DNA of 64,000 bases from Papilionanthe hookeriana x Papilionanthe teres (taxonomy: Eukaryota > Streptophyta > Magnoliopsida > Asparagales > Orchidaceae). The notes beneath the pieces were generated by a model, which was given only the letters and a program-made list of their open reading frames with translations, was not told the origin of the DNA and made no database searches. Made by a program: the position numbers and the translations under genes. The stretch covers positions 76,685,283 to 76,749,282 of the forward strand of contig CM040427.1 in assembly GCA_022702705.1 (NCBI GenBank), read 5' to 3'. Below, piece after piece: positions 31,732 through 43,790 of the stretch (position 1 is the first letter of the stretch; every line of letters starts with the position of its first letter).

Positions 31732-33324
31732 TGATCACTGAAAAATTTATTAAAAAAAATTCATACCTATTTTTGATGAAATTGCACTTTAAAGAAAGGT
31801 ATTTTCTTTATTTTGTTGCAGGAATGGAGAATTTAGGTGATAAAAGCAAAAATCATAAAAAGGAGCGGATTTGGAGCAAAAAGGAAGAAAATAATGCAAT
31901 TTGTGCTGAGTCGCCGACGGTGAGATCGAGCCCGCCGACGGCGAGGGTACGAGGAAGAAAATTCTGAAGGATTTATAACTGTCTCGCTGACAGCGAGCCC
32001 GAGCCCGCCGACAGCGAGATAGCACTTTTCGAAGACCTTCTAGAAGCATCACCGACAGCGAGGTAGTTCGTCGCCGACGGCGAGCTAGTTCAAATGGCGC
32101 AGATACATTGAACCTGGACACTTTTTGAAGGGATGCTTACACACCACTTGGTCCTTTGCTCACCTCTATATATAGAGGCCGAAATTCAGCCTCAAAGTGT
32201 GTTATTTTGTGTGTGTGTGTCAATTTGTGTCTTAAGAGTCTTTTATTTATGTGTGTGAGCAGTCTTTAGAGTCTTAATTAGTGTAATTAGTGAGTCTTTA
32301 GTGAGTTAGTGAGTTTTTAGTGAGTCTTGCTGTACTGGAAGGAAGAGTCGAAGAAGGCTGAGGAGTACGCTGGGGATAAATCGAGATAAGTATTTGTATT
32401 TATTGTTTTTAACTTTAAATGAAATCCATGCTTAGTTTAGTTCCCATGCATTCGAGTAGTTTATTAGTCTTTCTCCCTGTTATGAAATTAAGTGACTTGA
32501 TGAAGTTAAAACAGAAGTACTTTTATATATATTAATAAATTGTGATAGTTTTTACTTAAAACTTACTTTACTTTCAAACTGGCCATTTGATTTGTTAAAA
32601 TATGTTGAATATCAACTATAGTAAAAATTACATCGGATATTCGGGGAATTCAAAAGCCTTGGAAGGAAGGTGCAAATAAATAGGGAAATAATATCACTGG
32701 GCGTAGAATTGAGCATTTTAGTGTGACGGACTAAAATATTCAATTCGGTCCTATTTTTAGAGAGTCTGAAGTGTAGATGTTAGCCCTCGGGCGAGGGAAC
32801 GTGGGAGCTACGAAGTGGCAGTCGGTATCCTCCCAGCTTAGCCGCAGATTCGGTAATCAAACATAGGATTAGTCAATATTCTTTACACTCGGACCAAAGG
32901 GTAAAGAATAGGAATGCTCCTATTTGTCACAATACCTTAAAATTATCTATTTAAATTCATCAATTACTTAAATTTCTAAACAAGGGGAAAGATACTTTTT
33001 CTGAATAGTTAAGACTTATTTAGCAATTAGTTTAATTTCTTGCACTTTCAATACGTATTAATTTTCTACTTAGTTAAGTTAGCTAATTAAAATACTTAGT
33101 TTACTTTATTGCGCTTAAATTTAGAATTCTAAATTTTCGAATACTATTTTAAAATTATTATTATTATTATTTTAAAATTAGTTGTTATTTAATTTTCTAT
33201 TTCCCTGTGGGATCTATAACCAGGACTCCACTAGAGCCCTATATTACTTGATACGATACGTATACTTGCGTAGCATCCACAACATAAACAATTACAATTC
33301 TATACATATAATATAGCGGGGTCA
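31732..33324 (+). repeat. LTR F (Athila, plus strand)
   Basis: Begins TGATCACTG at 31732 and ends GCGGGGTCA at 33324, about 1.59 kb. It has the ATTGCACTTTAAAG box (31781-31794), a TTGCAGG word at 31817, a GC module (31911-32090) and a TATA box (32163-32178). The R/U5 block reads CTCCACTAGAGCC and TATACTTGCGT. Closest in its start and motif type to LTR A. Only the PBS follows; no gag. Confidence 0.88.
31911..32090 (+). promoter_or_regulatory. GC-rich U3 module, LTR F
   Basis: CGCCGACGGCGAG-type motifs (the complement orientation of those in A), about 70 bp upstream of the TATA box. Confidence 0.65.
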
Positions 33325-33330
33325 AGTTTT

Positions 33331-33342
33331 TGGCATCGTTGC
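33331..33342 (+). promoter_or_regulatory. PBS after LTR F
   Basis: TGGCATCGTTGC, matching the start of the tRNA-Asp complement with one difference, after the AGTTTT spacer. The sequence beyond 33343 is not Athila leader. Confidence 0.7.
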
Positions 33343-36300
33343 AATTAAATTAAAAATATCATAATATACAATTGTAGGTTAGTTATAACAACACCGGTTA
33401 AGATCCCACGGTTCCATCATTCCGACACTGTTATTTTTATCGGATTCACTTAGTCCAAATGACTTTGCTAAACTCAACTAAATGAGTTCCACACTTTCAT
33501 TTAGACCATGGGAAATCCCGTTAGCAACACGTAGGTTACATCATCCGAGGTATTCCCGATCATCCAACAAGACGTTTTAATTTAGTTGTAGTTGTGGTTT
33601 TGTTGTTCTGTTTGTGATTAAATTTTAAGTTGTTTTATATTTTAAATGTTGTGGCAGTGAATTTTATCTTGTTGTGACTTTTAATTTAGTTTTGGGATTC
33701 AGTTTTGTGGTTATTCTAAAAGTTTCAGTTTTCATGCAGGGTGACATTCTTGTTTAACATGCAAGAAAAGTAAAGTGCAGTGCAGGTAAGTAAATTGCAA
33801 TAAAGTAAAAGCGTACCTGGAGGGTCTTCCCGTCATTCCAAGCTACACTTAAAACACATGTCAGAGCATTTAAACATTTCAAGGAAAGCGCCTAGGTAAG
33901 GCTAAGGGAAGGTTCTGGTTGTCTACTAAAATCCTAATCCTACTGCTAATCAATTCCTATGACGTCTAGGTTCTTGTGTTTTATGGATGATTTTCATCAC
34001 CAAAGAACAGTTACATTCAATTGTTCTTCTAAAACATCCCATCATATTGAGGAAATGTTTAGGACGAGTCCTAAACATCTTTTCAATACTTCTGAGATTA
34101 TTTTCAGTCCAAATGAATTTCATTGAACAGGTGAATTAATCATCCAAGAATTTAGTTAAATTTTGCTTCTTGCTCAGTGAACTTAGACATTTGATTATCC
34201 GATGAGTGAAGTGACATTTCACTTAATACTCCATTTAATAATTATGTGGGTGGAAGCCCTTAGGGCAGGTTAGGTTATTAAGAAACTTAGCCATCTTATT
34301 TAGATTTAAGTTGGTTTTTTAAGATTGATTCAAATTAATTGTAATATTTTAGTTTAATTATAACTTTCTTATGTTATTTCAATTTAATTGTGTAATTTCA
34401 AAAGTTGACTTAGCTATTTTAAAATTGTCTTAACTTTAATTTTTGTTATATTTAATTTAATTGTGTTGATTTGAAGTTGATTTTAATTTAGTTGCATTAA
34501 TTTAATTTTGATTTAAAGTTGATTAAATTATTTTAAAATTTTTTTAATTTAATTATATTTAATGTAAATTGTTTTTTATTAATTATATCGTTTTAAAATT
34601 ATTTTTAATTTAATTAATTATATTATTTTAAAATTATTTTTTTTATTAAATTATCTTAGAAATTATTTTAATTTGGTTATTTAACTTATCTTTGTTTTCA
34701 TTAATGAGTTATTAAATTAATATTAAGTAGCATTTGATTTTTATCATTAATTAGGGGTTAAGATTAATAAATTAATATCTTCCAAGATTACACCCCTTCA
34801 CTTAATACTTTCTCCTTTATTTAACTTCAAATTTTTAATAATTTAAGAAATTATAACCATTTTGTTTATGTTGGAAAAGTGATAAATGGGTTTCTACCCT
34901 TTAATTCCTCATGTTTCAATCATCTAAGGAGATTAATTAGGATCATTCATTACCCATTACCCATAATTAAGCCTAAATATTGATTAAGGCTAAATTTCAA
35001 TAATCACCATTTTGCCCCTTGGTCTTGTTCACCTCAGAATTCATTAAATATAACTCAAATAACTTTAGAATTTTTATGTCACCATACTCATGGGTCAGTT
35101 AAAATATCAGAGGAGAAAATATGATTTTTCTATTTTTAATTTAATATTAATAATTATTTTTGTGGAAAATAAGGGTTTTCAATGAAAATTTAATAACCTG
35201 ACCAAGGTAAGATTTCTGTCCTTAAGAAAATTATGCGATGTCCCTACTGACTAGAGGACCATTTGGATCAATTTTAGTGTTTTTTTGAAATATATTTTGT
35301 TTATTATAATTATTTTGAGTTTTGGGGTATTAATTAATTATAAAATAAAATTAAAGTTTAAAAATGGATTTTCTATTTTCTCAAGTCCCTCTAATCTCAA
35401 GGAGTCCAGAGAAATAAATTTTATATTTTTCTAATTTTTTTTATTTATTAGAATTAATTTGGTGAAAAATTTGGAAAATCCATTTTTTAATATTAAAAAT
35501 TGTCTTAAGCCCTTAAAATTCAATATCTTAACCTAGGGACTTAAGAAAAATATTTGGTTGGTTCCTAAGTGATTAGGGGACCAAATATGACATTTTTATG
35601 AATTTTAATATTTTTGTGATTTTTTAAATTTTTTAATTATTAAAATATTAAAAATATGGTTAAAAATGAAAATTTTTAGAAAATTCCAATTTTAATTTTG
35701 TTAGACTCTTCTGATATCAGAGAGCCCACAAAACAAATTTGGTGAATTTTTAAAGTGTGTTTTGGGTTTTATGAAATTTTCAATTTTAAAAATGACCATA
35801 CAATTTAAATAATTCATTTAATGGCTTAAATTATTTCCAATTGACTTGAAATTTTTATGTGAGGTTCTCTACATCCTAAGTAACAGTGGAGAATTGTTTT
35901 TAAGTGATTTTGATGTGTGGTTACTCCTAATTAATTAAATTTTAGTTTTGAGTGTTTAGGTTAATTAAGGTTATTTTTATGGAATTAAGTCCATCCATAA
36001 TTTTTCTAGGCCCTCTGGTCCTAAGATACATCCTTTAATTTTCCTAGAATTTTTTAAGCAATATACTAGTTACTGGAATTAAAACATCAAAGCAGACACA
36101 TAAACTTGGAAAATCAATAACTTCCCACAGAGATGGCCTCTGGTCTTGAAAAATTCAGGGAATGTTCCCAATAATAGAGGCTACAAAAGCCCTATGGTCT
36201 CATACCATGGTGAATTATATGCATGAATGGAGAATTGAAATACTTAAAACAGTATTAAATTAATTAAAAAGAAAATACTTAACAAAAAAAACTTAAGTCT

Positions 36301-36632
36301 TTTTCCACATTATTCTCATCTATTCACTGAGTAAGAGGGTATTTTTCTTTTATTTTTGTGATTTTTCTATGCAAAGTTATGGATTTTTGAAGTTCAGGGC
36401 ATTTAAATACTTCAAAAATACCCTAATTTTGTATTTAACCATGTCGGCACCGTGTCATCCTCGGCAGATCCGAAGCTCCACGCGGAGCGTCTCCATTTGA
36501 CGCTGCCATCTGACTGGGATGCCACACGGCCCGCGGTTCATGTTATGTTGCTTCATCTGGCGCAATCCCAACCATTCACCCGATACATGATCCCCGATAA
36601 ATATATGTGCTTACAAATATGATATGAAAATT
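33343..36632. other. AT-rich unrecognised region between two facing LTR-PBS pieces
   Basis: No gene recognised over 3.3 kb. 34300-35000 is very AT-rich with many TTTAATTTAATT words. 35200-36200 repeats a loose phrase of a short GC-richer word (about GACTAGAGGACCA or CTCTGGTCCTAAG) followed by A/T-rich text, suggesting very old tandem units. A GC-richer patch at 36442-36590 stands out but shows no long open frame. Confidence 0.5.
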
Positions 36633-36645
36633 GGCAACAGCACCA
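36633..36645 (-). promoter_or_regulatory. PBS after LTR E
   Basis: Minus-strand TGGTGCTGTTGCC, a decayed tRNA-Asp complement, with AGTTTT before it. Confidence 0.65.
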
Positions 36646-36651
36646 AAAACT

Positions 36652-38448
36652 TGGTCCCGTCCGGTAGATATATGTATGTGTGCCAAAAACTTGACTCCAC
36701 ACCAAATATATGTGATTTAGATATGAAAATTATGATTTTATAATATGGGATACTACTCAAGTATATGTATCGTTTATCAAGTAATATAGGACTTCCTGAT
36801 TAAGCCCCGAGATATCGAACCCACAGGGAAAATGTAAAATCTTTAAAGGAATAAGAGAAATTATCTTTTTTACTTTCTTTGATTGTTTTCAAAAAAGTAT
36901 GTCTTGATTTTGAAAAGTTTTGAAAGTTGATATGTCTTTTGAAATTTTTTTAATAAAATGTTAAACAAGGAATTAAAATTACAATAACTAAAAACACTGG
37001 ATGTAAAATATTATTAACTAGAATATATTTTTCTTTCCTTTCATGAAGTAGTAATAATTCTTAAAGTATTGTTATGGAAGTATTCAAATTTTTGTTGTGA
37101 CAGATAGAAGCAAATGTGTTCTTTACCCTTACTTGGTTCTATAAAGAGCATAGGTTAATTTCAAATTTATATTATTTTGAACATGGTCAGGCAGGGAAGA
37201 TACCAGTCTCTCACTCTATAGTTCCCTCGATTCCCACCACTTGGGGGCTAACTTCTCATAACAAAACTCAAAACTTCAAACCAAATTAGGTGGTTTTAGC
37301 CTGTCACTCTAAAATCCTCTAATTTTACTCCCTTTTATAAAAATATTTTCTAATATTACATTCAATTATATGGACTACAGTTCTCACCCATATAATTTCA
37401 TGTGATTCTTACTAACTTTTATGAGACAATACTGCATTGGATCCTACATAATGTCAAGAAATTTTACAACTTAACAGGCCAAATTAAGAAGTAAACAAAG
37501 TTTTAAGAATCAATCTTCACAACTTCTTCCAACTTTTAAACACTTATACTTTCCACAACAATTCTCTTTAAATTAATTACTTCTCCATTTAAGAAAGAAA
37601 AAGATAAAGTAAACTACTCAGAATGCATTGAGAAAATACAAAAATACATTGATTTGAAATTAAAAACAATAATAAGAAAAATAATAAACGAAAACAAATA
37701 TTAATTAACTAAATAAAAGTAAACACTTATCTGAAAATCATCTCCACAAGACTAAGGAAGTTCCTCTGAAACTTTGACTCTTCACTAATCTACTCCTCAG
37801 AGTAAGTCTCCCAACTCCATTGACTCAGAATACAGACTTCATACTTCAATAAAAACTAAACTAAAAGAAAGAAAAGAAGTGGGAAGAAGAATACTTCACT
37901 CCGACCCTTTTCTCCTTTCTACTCTCCACTCCTACTCTAAAATAAAAACTCTTAAAAATGCAGTGGAAGAACAAAAGAAAGAAAGAAAGAACCCTTCAAA
38001 ATGCAAAGGAAGAGTCTCCTAATCTTTCCTAAGACTCTCTTTAAATAGTAAACCAAAAAGTGTCTTGGTGTTTCTTCAAAATGTGTCCAGATTCGATGTA
38101 TTTACCAAGGAACGCACCCCTTCATTCAAACTTGCCGCCCAAAGGAAGTTATGGACGTTACCACCAAGAGTTGCATCCCATCCCCTTTGAAATTTTTGCC
38201 AAATCCATTTGAAATTTGATTTTTAACTGTTGCGGCTAAGCGCCGCAGCGGCGCTTAGCCGCCAGTGCCAAATTTTTTATTTTTCACTTTTTTGCTCCAA
38301 ATTTGATCCAATTTTGCTCCTTTCATCATGACCATCCATTTTCATCATACCTTTAAGAAAAATACAAAATATCTTCCATTCAAATGCAATATCATTAAAA
38401 ATAGGTATAAAAATGTGTATAAAAATACAATATATTTTAGGTGTATCA
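36652..38448 (-). repeat. LTR E (divergent Athila, minus strand)
   Basis: Starts TGATACACCT at 38448 and ends ACGGGACCA at 36652, about 1.8 kb. The family R/U5 block is present but diverged, and a second TCAAGTTTTTGGCA word lies at 36694-36680 just inside the end. The U3 module is a different palindrome: GCGGCTAAGCGCCGC and mirror (38232-38270). Followed only by a PBS. Confidence 0.85.
38232..38270 (-). promoter_or_regulatory. GC-rich palindromic U3 module, LTR E
   Basis: GCGGCTAAGCGCCGC followed by GCGGCGCTTAGCCGC, an almost perfect 32-bp inverted repeat in AT-rich DNA, at the position where other LTRs have GTCGGCG motifs. Confidence 0.7.
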
Positions 38449-41290
38449 ATACACAAGCCATCCGACGGCTTCTGGTCATCATCTACGACTGGTACGTCCT
38501 GTGAGCTGTCCACCTTCTAACCCTAATACCTCACTCGATAATCTACCAAATTACGTGCTTTTGGGCTCTATGGACTCGTCTCAATAAGGCGAACACATCC
38601 ATACATCTATGATGCTATGAAATAGACTTAAACAAAATGGAGAATTGAAAGAAGCTCTCGGGAAGGAGGAGTTCCATACCTTAGCTCTGAGAAGTGAAGC
38701 TTCAATCAGAGAGGCTCAGCACGTTCGTTGGAGCTGGAGGAGCCTAGGGATGAAGCCTGCGGTCTCGGTGAAATGTCTGAGACCCGATTTCCACCAAGCC
38801 CGATTTCAAAGCTTGGCCGATAGAAGGAATGGTCGGCCTGGTGAGGGGGCTTTTGCTGGGGAACTTCTTCTCTTGGTCTGGTAAAGGTGTAAAGTCAATC
38901 AATTTGAGGATTGGCTCACTGTGGTGAAGTGTCCTGGTTTTAGGCTTGATATTGAACTCTAAAATTGAGCTCAACCAGTAGGGATTAGGGCTGGATTTCA
39001 GTGGGGATCAACTCATCTATGCCAGGAGAAGAGTTTAGAGCAATTTTGGCAAAGTTTTGGTAAGGTTTTTTTTTCAGCACCTCCCATGGCCTTGAGGATG
39101 GTGGGTTTAAATAACCATGGCTGGAGGGCTTCCCAAGGGCAATTAGAGGTTGGGATCAGCTGCCTAGGGGAGGAGAAGAGCAGCTGCAGTGACCATTTGG
39201 GTTGGGACAACTCAGCAAGGTAAAATTTGGATTTTGAATCAAATAGGTGCTCACGGGTGTGGTGTTTTCCGGCTGCTGGGGTGGTGGTCCGGCCGGGGTC
39301 AAGTCACCATCTTGACCAGTGAGGTCAGGGCATGAGGTTTGTGATTTCAATTGGGGTTTGACATGTGTAAAGGGTTTGATTTAAGTGGTAAAGGGGGAAG
39401 GGCTATTTTGAGCTTAGTTTGGTCAACCCATGGAAATGGGTTTGGTGCACCCACCAAGGTCTGATTTTAGGTTGAGAGAAATCAGTGGGTTCAACCAAGA
39501 GAAGGTGGTGAGGTCTCCATCCATGAATATTTGGATTAATCATAAGAAGTTCCTCCTTTTGCCATTTATGGAGTGATGAAAATTTAAAGCTCTCATGGTT
39601 TCATTTGGCTTGTCCATGGCTTTTTCATGGCTTCATTTGGCTTGGGAATGGCTTGGCTCACTTGCATGAGAAAGGGATTTTGGGATTTTTGAAATTTAGG
39701 GGTATTTTGGCATGAGGCTTGATTTAGATTTATTTGATGATGAAATTGGAACTTAGGAAATGATTTTGATTAAAGAGTTGATAAATGAAAATGTCATGTG
39801 GGCTTTGAAATAGGTTTTGGGCTTTTAAATTTGATGAAAGATGGGCTTTTAAATGCTTTAAGGAAATGGGCTTTTATGTTTTAAAAATGGACTTTTGGAT
39901 AAAAATTTGGTAAAAGGTTGTGTCAAATAAATGTTTCATTTGGCTTAGGAATGTGTCATGAAAATTTTAGAAAAGATTTGGTGTTATTTGGGGTTTAATT
40001 GGGTTTAATTTGGGCTTCTTTAATAATAGGGTCAAAATAGGTCTAATTGGGCTAACTTGGGCTAAGGTTGGGCTAATGTTGATTTTGATGTAAAATTGAT
40101 GTTGCAAAATTTTTATGGAAGTGTACAAAAGAGTTTTCCATTTTGGTTGGGTCTTAATTTTGGGATTTGGGCTTGTTTGGGTTTATGATTGGTTTAGGCC
40201 AATTTGGGAAATTTTGGTTTGTGTTAGGTTTGGGTGGAATTTGGGTCCAAATATTGGGTAAATTAAGTTAGAGTTTTGTTTTTTGGGATGTTTGAAAGTT
40301 TTCAGAACAAATTTGGGGAAAATTGGGTAACATTTGGTTTGAATTTGGGGTGGATTGGGTTTGTTGGTTATTTTGGGCCTCAAGGGCCCCTTTTGGACTT
40401 TTGATCAAATTGGATTAAATTGACAAAATTGGGGTATGTGGCAGTTGAATAAAATGAAATTGGGAATATTTGAGATTTTTTGGATTTTTTTTAAAATTTT
40501 TAGAATTTTTGGATTTTTGGGTTAAAAAGGGTATTTTTGGTATTTGGAGGGTATTGGGGGGTATTTTGGAAATTTTGGTATATTTGGCCATAGATGATCA
40601 ATTTGAGTGGTGGAGAATATTTAGGATTGATTTTGAGGAATTTTGGGTAATTTAGGCAATTTTGCAAATTTTGGGCAATTTTAAGGGAATTTGGTAGGTT
40701 AGGTGGTATTAGGGCCCCGGGGGTCAAAAATTGAAATTTGGGGAAAATGAAGATTAATTAGGTGTGAGTAAAATGGGACCATTTTGGTTGAGTCATGAAA
40801 TTAAGCTCACAAGAGCCATGAGAGGACTCATTTTAGGCACTCAATATGTTGTTCCTAACCCTCTTAGCCAGGGGCTTAGGGGTTAAGGTTCATCCATATG
40901 AGTTACCTACATGAGTCAGGGAGTTGAGTTGGGTGAGAGTGTGGTGTGTTTAAGCTTGCCTTCACCAAGACCAGGCCACCCAGGGTGATCCTAAGGCCAA
41001 AGAATCCTATAGGAAACTCATCCTTTAAACCTACACATATTGATTTCAACCCTCCAAGTGACCTGGGGGTTTACAGTCAAAATTGTGGGGTTTGAAGAGA
41101 GTCAAGAAGTGTTTTAATTTCTAAGTAGTGGGTCCCATTTCTAGTCCTCTAGGATAGTCGAAGGGAAAACCTATGGCTAGATCCTAAGTACTAAGGAGAG
41201 AGATCAGACCTCACAAAAAATGAGGTCAACAATAAAGAACTTATGTTATAAAATTAATGACATATGCTATTGATAAGTTATTAAAATAAA
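38449..41290. other. Unrecognised region with strong G-over-C skew
   Basis: No gene recognised. 38450-39500 is of more even composition. 39500-40790 is dominated on the plus strand by G and T, in words such as TTTGGG, GGGCTT and AATTTTGG. Apparent ORFs here (for example 40183-40383 and 40500-40727, minus) are Pro/Asn/Lys low-complexity products of that skew. It may be the remains of another LTR element but I see no diagnostic motif. Confidence 0.5.
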
Positions 41291-41440
41291 TGTGTGCCAC
41301 AAATAAAAATTTAACACCTATCGCCTTTGAAAACGACATCTTCTCAATATCGCTAAACTGCTCAATTGTTCTCATAATTTGGAGAAATTTATCTGGAACT
41401 GCACTGAACAATTTTTCAACAAATTCGTTATCGTCGAGCT
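41291..41440 (-). pseudogene. gag: Copia-2 gag, C-terminal part
   Basis: Minus-strand ELDDNEFVEKLFSAVPDKF, then LQIMRTIEQFSDIEKMSF and SKAIG. It is split from its N-terminal part at 51478 by element B and ends abruptly after SKAIG near 41325. The sequence beyond is AT-rich repeat rather than gag. Confidence 0.85.
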
Positions 41441-42508
41441 TGATGTACCAAAAATATATACTCTTTTTGCTATATGTTTTTATCTATTTTTTGTAATATT
41501 GCACTTTAAAGGAAGGTATTTTTTATGATTTGTTGCAGGTATGATGATTATAGGTGATTGGAGCGAAAAGATGCAAAAAGGAACAAATTTGGAGCAAAAT
41601 GGAGCAATTTGGAGGAAAGTAGCTTCTGGCGCCGCCGGCGCCCTCTTCCAGAAACTTCAGCAATTATTGGTAGGATAAGGCGCCGCCGGTGCCACTATCG
41701 GGCGCCGCCGGTGCCACTATCGGGTGCCGCCGGTGCCACAATCGGGCTTCGCCGGTGCCCTATGTCGGTTCATTTCAAATTGAAGAGTTTTGGCGGATTT
41801 TTGAAGGGGTGCTTGAAGAAACTCTTGGGGAATTCGTTCCAAACATAAAATTAAGTGTTCAAAATGAAAAAGAAGAAGAGGATTACTGTAGAGAGTGTAA
41901 GGAAAGTGTGAGTGAGAGTTAGGGTTTGTGATTTGAAGAGAGATTCTTCTCTAAGGAGGGGAGAAAAGGGAGTAAAGTGAGAGATTGCTTCTTCATCTTT
42001 TTTCCAAGGAGGAAATCAAGTGTTGCAAGGAATAAAAAAGAAATCAAGGAAACTTTAAAGGAATTTTCTTAAGGAAGAGAAGGAGATAAGTTTTATTTGC
42101 TATTGTGGTTTGTATTACTCTTCTTTTATATATAAAATCTATGTTTTATTGTATCTTCACCATGATTTGTGAGTAGTTTCCTTTGCCTTTCTTCTTGCAT
42201 AAAGTAGTGATGATGTGGTGATGTGGAATTGATGTGCCCTTAAAGTGTTATAAAAGTTGTGATGGTCCTTTTATTTGGAACTTAATTTACTTTTCAATCC
42301 GGCCAATTGATTTGTTAAAATATGTTGAGGAACATTAATTCCAAAAGAATTGATTGTTCTACAACAAGAATGAAGAACCCATTCAATGTCCGTGAATGAA
42401 TTGCGTAGTTCATGAGGATTGAGTGCAAATAAGTAGGGAAATGAGTTTGGATGGACTTCAAATTGGAGGTTTCATGGTGACAGAATGGGATCCCCAATTT
42501 GGCCAAAG
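41441..42508 (+). repeat. 5' LTR of element B, truncated
   Basis: Starts TGATGTACC and matches 49827-50865 to about CCCAATTTGG, then jumps into RT. The GC module at 41628-41768 has one GCGCCGCCGGCGCCC unit plus four GCCGCCGGTGCC-type units separated by ACTATCGGG; the 3' LTR has fewer. Confidence 0.9.
41628..41768 (+). promoter_or_regulatory. GC-rich U3 module, 5' LTR of B
   Basis: GGCGCCGCCGGCGCCC and short tandem units of about 21 bp (GCCGCCGGTGCCACTATCGGG). Same motif type as this element's two internal spacers, different from A, C, D and F. Confidence 0.7.
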
Positions 42509-43260
42509 GTTCCATGGTGACAAGTTAATGGATGTCGAATTTGTATTGATTATAGAAAACTGAATGCTGTCACTCGAAAAGATCACTTTCCTCTTCCTTT
42601 TTCTCGATCAAATGTTGGATAGACTTGCTAGACACAAGTACTATTGCTTTTTAGACGGATATACTGGTTATCATCAAATCCCTATAGCTCCTGAGGATCA
42701 AGAAAAGACAACGTTTACTAGCCCCTATGGAACATTTACTTTCGAAGAATGCCTTTTGGACTGTGTAATGTAACTGTAACTTTTCAAAGATGTATGATGT
42801 CTATCTTTAGTAGTTTGATAGGTAATGGAATAGAAGTTTTCATGGATGATTTTTCTGTGTTTGGAACTTCATTTGATATTTGTTTGGAAAACTTGGCAAA
42901 AGTTTTGGAACTCTGTGAGAAAACAAATTTAGTTCTGAACTGGAAAAAATGTCAATTTATGGTTGCAGGAGGAATAGTGCTTGGGCATAAAATTTTTGAA
43001 TATGGTATGGAGGTCGATCCTACTAAAATTTGAGTGATTGAGAGATTACCACCACCCACTACTGTGAGAGAGGTGCGGAGTTTCTTAGGACATGCTGGAT
43101 TTTACAGGCGTTATATTAAAGATTTTTCTAAAACTACTAAACCTTTGTGCCAACTTCTAGAAAATGATAGGAAGTTTGATTTGAATGATGAATGTTTGTG
43201 TGCTTTTAAATTACTTAAATAAAAATTAATCACTGCTCCTATAATTGTTTCACCTGATTG
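42509..43260 (+). pseudogene. pol: Reverse transcriptase of element B
   Basis: Begins at the deletion junction within CRICIDYRKLN. FLDGYTGYHQIPIAPEDQ, TSPYGTF, then after a one-base loss MPFGLCNVTVTFQRCMM, FMDDFSVFG (catalytic pair intact), KCQFMVAGGIVLGHKI and FLGHAGFYRRYIKDF. Stops at 43032 and 43220 are single-base changes. The N-terminal fingers with PKKGG are gone. Confidence 0.88.
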
Positions 43261-43790
43261 GGAGAAACCCTTTGAATTGATGTGTGATGCTAGTGATTAT
43301 GCTATTGGAGTTGCGTTGGGGCAAAGGTATGATAAAATTTTCAAAGTCATTTACTATGCTAGTAAAACTCTTAATGATGCTCAAATTAATTATTCCACTA
43401 CTGAAAGGGAGTTATTAGCTATAGTATTTGCTTTTGATAAGTTTAGACCTTATTTAATTAGGACTAAAAATATGGTGCATACTGATCATTCAGCTATCAA
43501 GTATTTAATGCAAAAGAAGGATGCTAAACCTAGATTGATTAGATGGATACTCCTTTTGCAAGAATTTAATTTTGAGATAGTTGATAGGAAATGATCTGAT
43601 AATCAAATTGCTGCTCATTTGTCAAGAATAGAATATGATAAATTATCTGAATTAAAGAAGGAAGTTACAGAAACTTTTCCTGATGAACAATTGTGTATTC
43701 TTATGGAAAAGAATTTACCTTGGTATGTTGATATTGTGAATTATATTGTGACTGATATTATACCATCGAATTTAACAAGGCAACAACAAA
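43261..43790 (+). pseudogene. pol: RNase H region of element B
   Basis: FELMMCDASDYAIGVALGQRY, TTERELLAIVFAFDKFR and HTDHSAIKYLMQKKDAK, followed by a TGA at 43592 within VDRK. It continues in the same frame as SDNQIAAHLSRIE, then PDEQLCILMEKNLPWYVDIVNYI. The catalytic DASD is intact. Confidence 0.85.

Noticed and set aside
36442..36590. GC-richer patch as a possible host exon or gag fragment
   Set aside because: The longest frame is about 50 codons and matches no domain I recognise.
38645..39350. Several 60-80 residue frames as a possible host gene
   Set aside because: They overlap on both strands, lack recognisable motifs and show no splice-consistent structure.
40183..40727. Minus-strand Pro/Asn/Lys-rich open frames
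   Set aside because: Low complexity from the G/T-skewed tract; no recognisable domain and mirrored by a plus-strand frame.
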